This document shows positions 24,496-32,133 of a stretch of 64,000 bases of DNA, one piece after another (the first letter of the stretch is position 1; each line of letters starts with the position of its first letter). The notes below the pieces were generated by a model. The model did no database searches, had not been told where the DNA came from, and saw nothing but the letters and a program-made list of their open reading frames with translations. The position numbers and the translations under genes are program-made. The stretch covers positions 42,514 to 106,513 of the forward strand of contig JACFMR010000013.1 in assembly GCA_019455245.1 (NCBI GenBank), in the 5' to 3' direction. Source of the DNA: Opitutaceae bacterium. GTDB lineage: Bacteria; Verrucomicrobiota; Verrucomicrobiia; Opitutales; Opitutaceae.

Positions 24496-24530
24496 GTGGA
24501 GGGGCCGTTGTGGGCCCCTCCACGTTTTTT
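24496..24530 (+). terminator. Strong plus-strand Rho-independent terminator without a gene in front
   Basis: Perfect 11-bp stem GTGGAGGGGCC/GGCCCCTCCAC (24496-24506 and 24513-24523), 6-nt loop, then GTTTTTT. It lies 79 bp before the MacA-like adaptor gene. No plus-strand gene ends upstream of it, so it ends either a small RNA or an attenuated leader of the efflux operon. Confidence 0.85.
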
Positions 24531-24608
24531 GCCATGCCAAGCCCCTGGCGCCATCCCGCGTGATCGCGGCCCCGAGTTTCCTCCCACACCTGTTTGCAAA
24601 CGAGACCC

Positions 24609-25967
24609 ATGAATCAAGTCCCCGCGTCTTCCTCCACCGGCCCGCGCCGCAAATCCAAGAAAAAGTGGATCTTCATCGGCGGGACCATCCTGCTGGTCCT
24701 CATGATCGTGGTCGGCATGGCCACCCGAAAAAAGGATACCGGCATCCCGGTCACCACGGAGAAGGCCATCGTCAAGACCATCACCCAGGTCGTCACGGCG
24801 ACCGGCAAGGTCCAGCCCGAGACCGAGGTCAAGATCTCACCCGAGGTCGCCGGTGAGATTGTTGAACTGCCCGTCAAGGAGGGCGACGTGGTGCAAAAGG
24901 GCGACCTGCTCCTGCGCATCAAGCCCGACTACTACCGGGCGCAACTCGACCAGCAGGAGGCCGCCCTGGCCGCGGCCCGCGCCGCCAGTGTCCTCAGCCA
25001 GGCCCACCTCGCGAAGGCCGAGCAGGATTACGCCCAGTCGCGCGATCTTTACGCGCAGCGGCTCGTCTCCGACGCCGAGCATCTGGCCGCCAAGACGAAT
25101 TTCGAGGTGGCCAAGGCGGATTTCGAATCCTCCCTCGCCCAGATTCGCCGCAGCGAGGGCCTCGTCTCACAGGCGCAGGACCAGCTGGGCAAGACCACCA
25201 TCTACGCGCCGATGTCCGGCACGATCAGCTCGCTCACCAGCGAGGTCGGCGAACGCGTGGTCGGCACCGGGCAGTTTGCCGGCACCGAGATCATGCGCGT
25301 GGCCGACCTCAGCAACATGGAGGTGCGGGTCAAGGTGAACGAAAACGACATCATCAACGTCAAGCTCGACGACCACACGGTCATCAGCATCGACGCGTTC
25401 CCCAACCGCAAGTTCGTCGGCAAGGTGAAGGAGATCAGTGCTTCCTCGACCAACGCCTCGGCTGGCATCGCCACGGCCTCCAACACCACGACCGACGAGG
25501 TCGCAAACTTTCTCGTCAAGATCCGCGTCGTCGAACGCGACGAGCGTCTGCGGCCCGGCATGAGCGCCATCGCCGACATCGAGACGCAGACCGTCGAGAA
25601 TGTCATCGCCGTGCCGATCCAGAGCGTCACGGTGCGCGCCGAGGGCGGCAAAACCGCCGAGGAACTCCAGCAGGAGCAGAGCAAGGCCGCCCGCGAAAAA
25701 TCCGGCAACGACCTGGAGATCGCCGAGGAACGTGATGCCGCCCGTCGCACGCGCGATCAGCTGCAACGCGGCGTGTTTATCGTAGAAAACGGCAAAGTGC
25801 GCCTGCAGCCGGTCGAGACCGGCATTGCCGACAACACCTACATCGAGGTGAAGAGCGGCGTGAAAGAGGACGATGTGGTGGTCTCCGGCGGTTACGCCGC
25901 GATCAGCCGCAGGCTCAAGGACGGCTCCGCGATTACGATCGAGAGGAAGAAGCAGGAGAAGAACTGA
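24609..25967 (+). CDS. MacA/HlyD-type periplasmic adaptor of an ABC efflux system
   Basis: 452 residues. One N-terminal membrane helix ([18 protein letters not shown]), barrel-sandwich/lipoyl halves ([21 protein letters not shown] and [16 protein letters not shown]), an alpha-helical hairpin between them (about 115-190, heptad-like [10 protein letters not shown]...), and a beta-barrel with membrane-proximal domain. A charged helical insertion in the C-terminal half ([19 protein letters not shown]) is unusual. It would link the inner-membrane permease to an outer-membrane channel. ATG at 24609 is chosen; the frame is open to a TTG at 24594. First gene of a run with the ATPase 22 bp downstream. 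Confidence 0.88.
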   Translation: MNQVPASSSTGPRRKSKKKWIFIGGTILLVLMIVVGMATRKKDTGIPVTTEKAIVKTITQVVTATGKVQPETEVKISPEVAGEIVELPVKEGDVVQKGDLLLRIKPDYYRAQLDQQEAALAAARAASVLSQAHLAKAEQDYAQSRDLYAQRLVSDAEHLAAKTNFEVAKADFESSLAQIRRSEGLVSQAQDQLGKTTIYAPMSGTISSLTSEVGERVVGTGQFAGTEIMRVADLSNMEVRVKVNENDIINVKLDDHTVISIDAFPNRKFVGKVKEISASSTNASAGIATASNTTTDEVANFLVKIRVVERDERLRPGMSAIADIETQTVENVIAVPIQSVTVRAEGGKTAEELQQEQSKAAREKSGNDLEIAEERDAARRTRDQLQRGVFIVENGKVRLQPVETGIADNTYIEVKSGVKEDDVVVSGGYAAISRRLKDGSAITIERKKQEKN

Positions 25968-25989
25968 GCCGTCGCCGGCCGGAACCGAC

Positions 25990-26724
25990 ATGATTCCCCC
26001 CACCGCACCCGCCGCCGCCCGGCCCGCCCGCCCCCCGGGCCCGCTCGTCATCGAGATCGAGGGCGTGACCAAACTCTACAAAATGGGCGAGGAGATCATC
26101 CACGCGCTTTGCGGCGTGGCGCTGAAGATTCATCGCAACGAATACCTCGCCATCATGGGGCCGTCCGGCAGCGGCAAGTCCACGCTGATGAACATGCTGG
26201 GCTGCCTCGATACGCCGACCGAGGGCCGCTACGAGTTCAACGGCCGCAACGTCGCGCACATGATCGACGATGAACTGGCCGAAATCCGCAACCGCGAGAT
26301 CGGCTTCGTCTTCCAAACCTTCAACTTGCTGCCGCGTGCGACCGCCCTCGCCAACGTCGAGCTGCCGCTGATCTACGCCGGCGTTCCGCGGCACGAACGT
26401 CACGACCGCGCCCGCGCGGCGCTGGAGCACGTGGGGCTGGGCAACCGCATGCACCACAAGCCCAACGAGCTTTCCGGCGGCCAGCGCCAGCGCGTGGCCA
26501 TCGCCCGCGCCCTGGTCAACAAGCCCTCGATCATCCTGGCCGACGAGCCGACCGGCAACCTCGATTCCCGGACCGGCGTCGAGATCATGGAGCTGTTCGA
26601 GGACCTCTATGAGCAGGGCAACACATTGATCGTGGTCACCCACGAGGAGGACATCGCCCGCCACGCCCGCCGCATCGTGCGCCTGCGCGACGGCCTGATC
26701 GAGTCGGACGCCCTCGCGACGTAA
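25990..26724 (+). CDS. MacB-type ABC transporter ATPase
   Basis: 244 residues. Walker [11 protein letters not shown]-loop [13 protein letters not shown], signature [14 protein letters not shown], Walker [13 protein letters not shown], switch His in VTHEED. It belongs to the MacB/LolD/YknY group that pairs with FtsX-type permeases. A Pro/Ala-rich N-terminal extension (about 20 residues) precedes the conserved [14 protein letters not shown]. Located between the adaptor and the first permease; the four-helix-bundle gene separates it from that permease by about 410 bp. Confidence 0.88.
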   Translation: MIPPTAPAAARPARPPGPLVIEIEGVTKLYKMGEEIIHALCGVALKIHRNEYLAIMGPSGSGKSTLMNMLGCLDTPTEGRYEFNGRNVAHMIDDELAEIRNREIGFVFQTFNLLPRATALANVELPLIYAGVPRHERHDRARAALEHVGLGNRMHHKPNELSGGQRQRVAIARALVNKPSIILADEPTGNLDSRTGVEIMELFEDLYEQGNTLIVVTHEEDIARHARRIVRLRDGLIESDALAT

Positions 26725-26738
26725 TGCGGATTGCGGAC
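26725..26738 (+). repeat. Left repeat of the four-helix-bundle unit
   Basis: Starts directly after the ATPase stop. It contains the 13-mer TGCGGATTGCGGA also found at 3601-3613. GATTGCGGAC (26729-26738) is the exact inverted partner of GTCCGCAATC at 27109-27118. Confidence 0.65.
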
Positions 26739-26746
26739 CCTGACCC

Positions 26747-27139
26747 ATGAAAAACGAAGAACTTAAGGAACGCACGAAGCAGTTTGCCCTGCGCGTCATC
26801 CGGATGACGGACTCGTTGCCCCGGAAGATGACGGCCGATGTTTTGGGCCGGCAGGTGCTGCGTTCCGCCACTTCGGTGGCGGCCAATTACCGCTCGGCAT
26901 GTCGCGCGAAATCGCGGGCCGATTTCATCTCCAAGATGGGCACCGTTGAGGAAGAGGCGGATGAATCCGTACTCTGGCTCGAATTGATCGGCGAAGCGGG
27001 GCTTATGCCGGCTTCCAAGCTGATGGCGTTGCACGATGAAGCCAGCGAGCTAACAGCCATTGCGGTGGCCTCCATCCGCACTGCTCGCAAGGGTCGGAAC
27101 AATCCGCAGTCCGCAATCTCCGATCCGCGATCGCCATGA
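26747..27139 (+). CDS. Four-helix-bundle protein (S23 / IVP family)
   Basis: 130 residues, all-helical. The family features are FALRVIRMTDSLPR, GRQVLRSATSVAANYRSACRAKS and the acidic helix KMGTVEEEADESVLWLELI. The family is known from 23S rRNA intervening sequences and is related to the Avd accessory protein of diversity-generating retroelements; its function as a free-standing gene is not known to me. No reverse transcriptase or rRNA gene lies nearby. The last 4 bp overlap the permease start (ATGA), and both sides carry short inverted repeats, so it looks like a mobile unit inserted into the efflux operon. Confidence 0.85.
   Translation: MKNEELKERTKQFALRVIRMTDSLPRKMTADVLGRQVLRSATSVAANYRSACRAKSRADFISKMGTVEEEADESVLWLELIGEAGLMPASKLMALHDEASELTAIAVASIRTARKGRNNPQSAISDPRSP
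27109..27130 (+). repeat. Right repeat of the four-helix-bundle unit
   Basis: GTCCGCAATC (27109-27118) is the exact inverted partner of the left repeat; further CCGC-containing units (TCCGATCCGCG) follow up to the permease start. The repeat is partly inside the end of the four-helix-bundle reading frame, which therefore ends in NPQSAISDPRSP. Confidence 0.6.
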
Positions 27140-28389
27140 GACGCCTGCTCGGAGAGTTCAACGAGAGCTTCCGCATCGCCTTCGCGCAGATCCGGGCGAA
27201 CAAGATGCGTTCGGTGCTCACGGCGCTGGGCGTGATCATCGGCATCGTGGCCGTCACCCTCATGGGCACCGCGATCAAGGGCATCGACCGCGGGTTTGAG
27301 AACAGTCTCGCGATGCTGGGCGACGACGTGCTCTACGTGCAGAAATGGCCGTGGCGCGGCGTCGAGGACTGGTGGAACTACCAGAACCGCCCGCCGATCC
27401 GCCCCGAAATGGCGGAACAGCTCAACCGCGTGATCGAGGGCACGCCCAACTCGCTGCTGGAGGTGGCCGTGCCGGTGGCGGGCCGCGGGGCGACCGTGCA
27501 GGCGGGCGCCAATCTGGTCAACGGGGTCACCATCATCGGCACCACCGACCTCTATTCGCGCATGTTGTCGGCGGATTTTTCCGCGGGCCGGCTGTTCAAC
27601 TCCACGGAGTCGGCCGCCGGGCGGCTGGTCTGCGTGCTGGGCTTCGACGTGGCCGAGGCGCTCTTCCCGGGCCGCACCGCCTTGGACCAGACGGTCCGGA
27701 TCAAGGGCCAGCCGTTCACCGTGGTCGGCGTGATCGCCAAGCAGGGCGCGTTTCTCGGGCTGTTCAGCTTCGACTCGCAGGCCATCATCCCGCTCAACGC
27801 CTACCGGAAATATTTCGGCTTCAATGCCAACAGCTCGCAGCTGCGCGTGAAGGTGCGGGACAAGACCCGGCTGATCGAGGCGGTCGAGGAACTCACCGGC
27901 GCGATGCGGCGGGTGCGCGGCCAGCTGCCGGGCGAGCGCGACAATTTTTCGGTCAACCAGCAGCAGGCCTTCAAGGAGCAGCTCGATCCGATCAAGAAGG
28001 GCATCGCCATGGCCGGCTTGTTCATCACCGGCCTGTCGCTCTTTGTCGGCGCCATCGGCATCATGAACATCACCTTCGTGAGCGTGAAGGAGCGCACCAA
28101 AGAAATCGGCACCCGCAAGGCCCTCGGCGCGCGCCGCCGCACCATTTTGCTGCAGTTTCTGATCGAGGCCGTCTCGATCTGCCTCATCGGCGGCGTGGCG
28201 GGCCTCATCCTGACTTTCGGGCTCGCGGTGGGCATCAAGTCCGCGATGCCCAGCCTGCCCATCGTCTTTTCCTTCGGTCTCGTCGTCATCAGCATGACGG
28301 TGTCCGTGGCGACCGGGATCATCTCCGGCTTTGCCCCGGCCTGGGGCGCCTCGCGCCTCGATCCCGTCGTCGCCCTCCGGTATGAATAA
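27136..28389 (+). CDS. MacB-type ABC permease, first copy
   Basis: 417 residues. One N-terminal helix (MRSVLTALGVIIGIVAVTLM), a periplasmic MacB-PCD domain (about 45-270), and an FtsX domain with three helices (about 285-410). VSVKERTKEIGTRKALGARR is the conserved cytoplasmic motif, and the C-terminus APAWGASRLDPVVALRYE is typical. It would work with the adaptor and ATPase upstream. ATG at 27136 overlaps the stop of the inserted four-helix-bundle gene. A second permease follows 14 bp later, so the complex may be a heterodimer. Confidence 0.88.
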   Translation: MRRLLGEFNESFRIAFAQIRANKMRSVLTALGVIIGIVAVTLMGTAIKGIDRGFENSLAMLGDDVLYVQKWPWRGVEDWWNYQNRPPIRPEMAEQLNRVIEGTPNSLLEVAVPVAGRGATVQAGANLVNGVTIIGTTDLYSRMLSADFSAGRLFNSTESAAGRLVCVLGFDVAEALFPGRTALDQTVRIKGQPFTVVGVIAKQGAFLGLFSFDSQAIIPLNAYRKYFGFNANSSQLRVKVRDKTRLIEAVEELTGAMRRVRGQLPGERDNFSVNQQQAFKEQLDPIKKGIAMAGLFITGLSLFVGAIGIMNITFVSVKERTKEIGTRKALGARRRTILLQFLIEAVSICLIGGVAGLILTFGLAVGIKSAMPSLPIVFSFGLVVISMTVSVATGIISGFAPAWGASRLDPVVALRYE

Positions 28390-28403
28390 CCCCCGCACCT
28401 GAC

Positions 28404-29642
28404 ATGTTCGGCGAAATTCTACGCATGGCCTTCGCATCGCTCGGGGTGAACAAGCTCCGCTCGTTCCTCACCATGTCGGGCATCACCATCGGCGTGTTCT
28501 CCGTCATCGGCGTGATGACGGTGGTCTCGGCGCTGCGCGGCTCGATCGAGACCGGCTTGAACGTGCTCGGTTCGAACGCGTTCCAATTCCAAAAGTGGCC
28601 CTCAGGCATCCACGTCGGCGGGGAGAGCCGGCGCAAATACGAGCTGCGCCGCAACATCACCCTTGCCGAGGCGCAGCGTTATCAACAGCTCATGGCCGAC
28701 GTGACCGACGTTGTGAGTCTGGAGCTTTATTACTGGCGCGGCCCGCGGCAGGTCACCTACCAGAACCTCAAGACCACGCCCGACGTCACGTTCGGCGGAG
28801 CCAACCAGTATTACCTGACGGCCAATTCCTACGCCATTGAGTTCGGGCGCAATTTTTCCCAGGACGACATCAATCTCGGCCGTCCCGTCTGTCTCATTGG
28901 CGACGATATCGTGACGAAGCTGTTTCCCTCGGAAAACCCGCTGGGCAAGTCGGTCAAGATCGCCGGCCGCGTCTACACCGTCATCGGCACATTGGTGAAG
29001 CGGGGGACGTCGTTTGGCGAGAGCCGTGACAACATTCTGCTCATCCCGACCACGCGTTACCAGATGGATTTCGGCACCGAGAACATCTCGGTCAACATCG
29101 CCACCCAGGCGCCCTCGCAGGAGCTCTACAACGACACGCTGGACAAGGGCATCACGGCCATGCGCATCGCGCGCGGGCTGCAGGCGGAGGACGAGAACGA
29201 TTTCGAGCTGTTTTCCAACGAGTCGCTCATCGCCACCTTTGCGAAGATCGCCAACACGGTGAGCTCGGGCGCCTTCGTCATCAGCGCCATCGCGCTGCTC
29301 GCCGCGGGCGTCGGCATCATGAACATCATGCTGGTGAGCGTGACGGAGCGCACCAAGGAGATCGGTATCCGCAAGTCGATCGGCGCGCGCCAGGCGAGCA
29401 TCCTCACGCAGTTTTTGATCGAGGCGGTGGTGATTTCGCTCGCGGGCGGCATCGCCGGCATCGTGCTCGGGGTGATCGCGGGCAACGGCCTGGCGGTCAT
29501 GATGAGCGCGGCGATCATCTTTCCGTGGATGTGGGCGTTCATCGGCCTGGTGGTGTGTTCGGGCATCGGGGTGGGCTTCGGTTTCTACCCGGCGTGGAAA
29601 GCCGCCTCGCTCGATCCGATCGAGGCGCTGCGGTTCGAGTGA
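28404..29642 (+). CDS. MacB-type ABC permease, second copy
   Basis: 412 residues with the same plan as its neighbour: N-terminal helix (LRSFLTMSGITIGVFSVIGVM), MacB-PCD domain, three C-terminal helices, VSVTERTKEIGIRKSIGARQ, and the end YPAWKAASLDPIEALRFE. The two permeases differ in their periplasmic domains, fitting a heterodimeric arrangement served by one ATPase (as in some MacB-like and YknXYZ-like systems). Last gene of the operon; a REP-like repeat follows about 50 bp after the stop. Confidence 0.88.
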   Translation: MFGEILRMAFASLGVNKLRSFLTMSGITIGVFSVIGVMTVVSALRGSIETGLNVLGSNAFQFQKWPSGIHVGGESRRKYELRRNITLAEAQRYQQLMADVTDVVSLELYYWRGPRQVTYQNLKTTPDVTFGGANQYYLTANSYAIEFGRNFSQDDINLGRPVCLIGDDIVTKLFPSENPLGKSVKIAGRVYTVIGTLVKRGTSFGESRDNILLIPTTRYQMDFGTENISVNIATQAPSQELYNDTLDKGITAMRIARGLQAEDENDFELFSNESLIATFAKIANTVSSGAFVISAIALLAAGVGIMNIMLVSVTERTKEIGIRKSIGARQASILTQFLIEAVVISLAGGIAGIVLGVIAGNGLAVMMSAAIIFPWMWAFIGLVVCSGIGVGFGFYPAWKAASLDPIEALRFE

Positions 29643-29693
29643 GGCTTCGCCGGGCCGGCGACAGCATGCGCCTCGCGTGATCGTGTGCGTTCA

Positions 29694-29808
29694 TTTGTAG
29701 GAGCTTGCTTGCAAGCGATTGCGCCGCTGTAGCCGGCCTCGGTGAGGCCGGACCGGGGTCATCTACCCCGGCTACAGGTCTAGCTCGCCTGCGAGCAGAC
29801 TCCTACAA
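29694..29808. repeat. Composite REP-like inverted repeat
   Basis: Outer arms TGTAGGAG (29696-29703) and CTCCTACA (29800-29807), each next to a GC-rich sub-repeat (GCTTGCTTGCAAGC on the left, GCTCGCCTGCGAGC on the right). Nested inside are CTGTAGCCGG (29727-29736) and CCGGCTACAG (29768-29777), with GGCCTCGGTGAGGCC on the left inner side. Non-coding; such palindromic units commonly lie between genes and may protect or end the efflux transcript. Confidence 0.75.
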
Positions 29809-29904
29809 TGCAAACCAGCGTGGATGCCGGGTGTTTTCATCCCATGTGAACCGATGCGCAGATCGGTCTGGTCGTTCCGCCGACACGTCTCCACGCTGCC
29901 GGGC

Positions 29905-30453
29905 ATGGGCAAGATATTCGAGGCCATCACCCCCGAGCTGCGCGCATGGATCGCGGCGCAAAGAATTTTTTTCGTCGCGACCGCGCCGCTGACGGCGACC
30001 GGGCACGTCAACTGCTCGCCAAAGGGCGACGACACGTTCCGGGTGCTGGGTCCGCACGAGGCGGCCTATGCCGACCTGACGGGCAGCGGCATCGAAACCG
30101 TGGCGCATTTGCAGGAGAACGGCCGGATTGTCGTGATGTTTTGCGCGTTCAACGGTCCGCCCAAGATCGTACGCCTGCACGGGCGCGGCGAAGTGGTCCG
30201 GCCCGGGACGGCGGAGTATACGCGATTGCGGGTGCATTTTGGCGATTTGGTGGGCCTGCGGGCGATCATCCGCATCGACGTGACCCGCGTGTCCGATTCC
30301 TGCGGCTATGCGGTGCCGTTCTACGATTTCGTGGCCCCGCGCACGGTGCTCGATGATTTCGGCCACAAACTCGGGCCGGAAGGGCTGGCCGAGTATCGTG
30401 CGCGGAAAAATCGCACGAGCGTTGACGGGCTGCCGGGGTTGGACGGGGTGTGA
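29905..30453 (+). CDS. Pyridoxamine 5'-phosphate oxidase-fold flavoprotein
   Basis: 182 residues. N-terminal AWIAAQRIFFVATAPLTATGHVNCSPKG is the typical split-barrel FMN-binding opening (FFVATA...GxVNxSPKG), followed by YADLTGSGIETVAHLQENGRIVVMFCAFNGPPKIVRLHGRGEVV. The family includes putative flavin-dependent reductases and stress proteins; this subgroup has no assigned substrate. ATG at 29905 (MGKIFEAI) is chosen because homology-like sequence starts there; the frame extends to 29824. Single gene between repeats. Confidence 0.8.
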   Translation: MGKIFEAITPELRAWIAAQRIFFVATAPLTATGHVNCSPKGDDTFRVLGPHEAAYADLTGSGIETVAHLQENGRIVVMFCAFNGPPKIVRLHGRGEVVRPGTAEYTRLRVHFGDLVGLRAIIRIDVTRVSDSCGYAVPFYDFVAPRTVLDDFGHKLGPEGLAEYRARKNRTSVDGLPGLDGV

Positions 30454-30707
30454 TTCAGCGCATGTGCAGAATGATGTAGCCGTGCTTGAGCCAAAGGCGT
30501 TTCGAACGAAGTGAGATTCAGCCAAGCGTGGCCCCTGGGAGTCCACGTTGTCGCTGCGCTCCCTGCTTCGCCAAGCCTGCGAAGGGCACGGCCAACGCGG
30601 CTACGATTCAAACGAAGCGCTCCCGCCGGTCGGCCTGCAAGCCCGACGCCTGGCGAGATCGAGCGTCCACCCCGGACGTCGTCAGTCCAATCGAAAAACG
30701 TTTGGAT
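30454..30707. other. Intergenic region with a dispersed repeat
   Basis: About 250 bp between two convergent genes. It holds the second repeat copy (30535-30610) and GC-rich sequence without an open gene. No terminator with a T tract was found. Confidence 0.4.
30535..30610. repeat. Dispersed intergenic repeat, copy B
   Basis: Shares CTGGGA, CCACGTTGTCG and CCAACGCGGCTAC with copy A at 19621-19664, in the same order and orientation, with an added GC-rich middle part containing CTTCGCCAAGCCTGCGAAG, which can form a hairpin. Confidence 0.55.
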
Positions 30708-31928
30708 TCAACCGCGGCGGATTTCCGAGCCTTGGAAGCGGATGAGGATGCGGAAGACCTTTTTGGTGCGGCAGGTGATTTGGCCGGTTTTTAAATCCAC
30801 CTTTTCCGGCACCTCGATTTTGTGCAGGTCCACCGTGGCGTGGTAGCCGCGCTCCGAAAACACATCGATCAGCATGGCCAGCGCCTGCGGGTCCTCGAGG
30901 GTGCTTTCCTCGGTGTTGATGTGCGCGCTGCCGGAGATGGCGTGGCGCAGGACGATCGGCATGATCTTGTGCTCGATGAAATGCACGACGCGCGCAAACA
31001 GCTCGGTGTGCTCCAGTTCGTAGGCGTCAAGCCGCTTCACCAATTCCTGACGGGCGTGGATGATGATCTCGCTGGCCACCGGTACGCCGCGCAGGCGGTC
31101 CACTGTCGGCGGGTCGAGCTCGAGCGTACTCTGGTAGTCGAGCTCCTTGATGATGTTCTGTTCGACCTCCTGGAAGGAACCCTCGGCGTTGATGAAGTGG
31201 TAGTGGAAGATCTCCTTGAGCGACTGCAGCGCATCCCAGGTCTGCTCCTTGAACACGCGGTAGCGGCGCTGCGCCAGCGACTCGTCGTGATCGGTCGGTC
31301 GGTCCTCCCAGAGCGTGCCGACGCCGGTGCGCAGCACCTCCTCGTTGTGCAGGCGGGTTTCACGGCCGCGTTTCAACTGGCGCGCGATCGACTCCTTTTC
31401 ATCCACGAACAGCACCATGATGTGGATGGTCGGCTGGCGGAAATGGATGCTGAGCGGCGTGCCGTAGAATTCGCGGCGCAGCCGGTGCATCTGGTCGACC
31501 AGCAGCTTGAGGCACTCGACCTGCACGCGGGTGCGCGGAAATCCGTCGAGGATCACCCCGTCGCGGTAGTCGGGTTTCATCAGTTCGCGCAGCAGCAGCC
31601 CGACGACCTCGCGGTCGCCGACCATGGCGCCGGCGTCCTTGAGCCGCTTGGCTTCGGGGGAGTCAAGCAACGCGCTGATGACGACGGGCGGGCAGGTGAG
31701 GCCGCGGGCCTTGGCGATGAAGGCGGTGTTGGTGCCCTTGCCCGCGCCGGGAGCGCCGCCGAGCAGAATGATCTCCTTGGGGAAACGCAGCTGTTCGTTG
31801 CCGAACTCCTCCTCCAGATCCTCCCACACGGAGTTGAAGATCAGCTGGGCGTCCTTGATTTCAAGATCACTGAGCTTGCTGCCGGCGTGGCCGGCGGAAG
31901 ACTTGGAGGCGTTTTCGGCGGATGGCAT
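30708..31928 (-). CDS. Large adenylate-kinase-like nucleoside monophosphate kinase
   Basis: 406 residues, about twice the size of a normal adenylate kinase. P-loop GGAPGAGKGTNT (57-68) and DGFPRTRVQ (128-136) identify the nucleoside monophosphate kinase core; VLFVDEKESIARQLKRGRE supplies the lid-side Arg residues. The N-terminal 50 residues and the C-terminal part from about 260 (NIIKELDYQSTLELDPPTVDRLRGVPVA... to the end) are extra and unassigned. ATG at 31928 is chosen; upstream codons overlap the divergent regulator leader. Probably phosphorylates a nucleoside monophosphate; the function of the extra domain is unknown. Confidence 0.72.
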   Translation of the reverse strand: MPSAENASKSSAGHAGSKLSDLEIKDAQLIFNSVWEDLEEEFGNEQLRFPKEIILLGGAPGAGKGTNTAFIAKARGLTCPPVVISALLDSPEAKRLKDAGAMVGDREVVGLLLRELMKPDYRDGVILDGFPRTRVQVECLKLLVDQMHRLRREFYGTPLSIHFRQPTIHIMVLFVDEKESIARQLKRGRETRLHNEEVLRTGVGTLWEDRPTDHDESLAQRRYRVFKEQTWDALQSLKEIFHYHFINAEGSFQEVEQNIIKELDYQSTLELDPPTVDRLRGVPVASEIIIHARQELVKRLDAYELEHTELFARVVHFIEHKIMPIVLRHAISGSAHINTEESTLEDPQALAMLIDVFSERGYHATVDLHKIEVPEKVDLKTGQITCRTKKVFRILIRFQGSEIRRG

Positions 31929-32133
31929 GACGGAGGGGTATCTAGGAGGGGGTTCCGGGCGGAGTGGACAACAGAAATCGCCCGGGCGTAAGCCAAAAGA
32001 CCGCTTTAACGCACTTTGTTGCCTTTGGCCCGTGCGGGAACCGGCGCGGCCCGGACCTGTCGGGTGCCTGCGCCTGCCCGGTCCGGTTTTCGGATTGGCC
32101 CGGGCGCTCCGTATCCACACCCTTGTCCACACC

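Noticed and set aside
23220..24563. Long plus-strand frame opposite the MFS gene running to 24563
   Set aside because: Antisense to the transporter, and its end would read through the terminator at 24496-24530.
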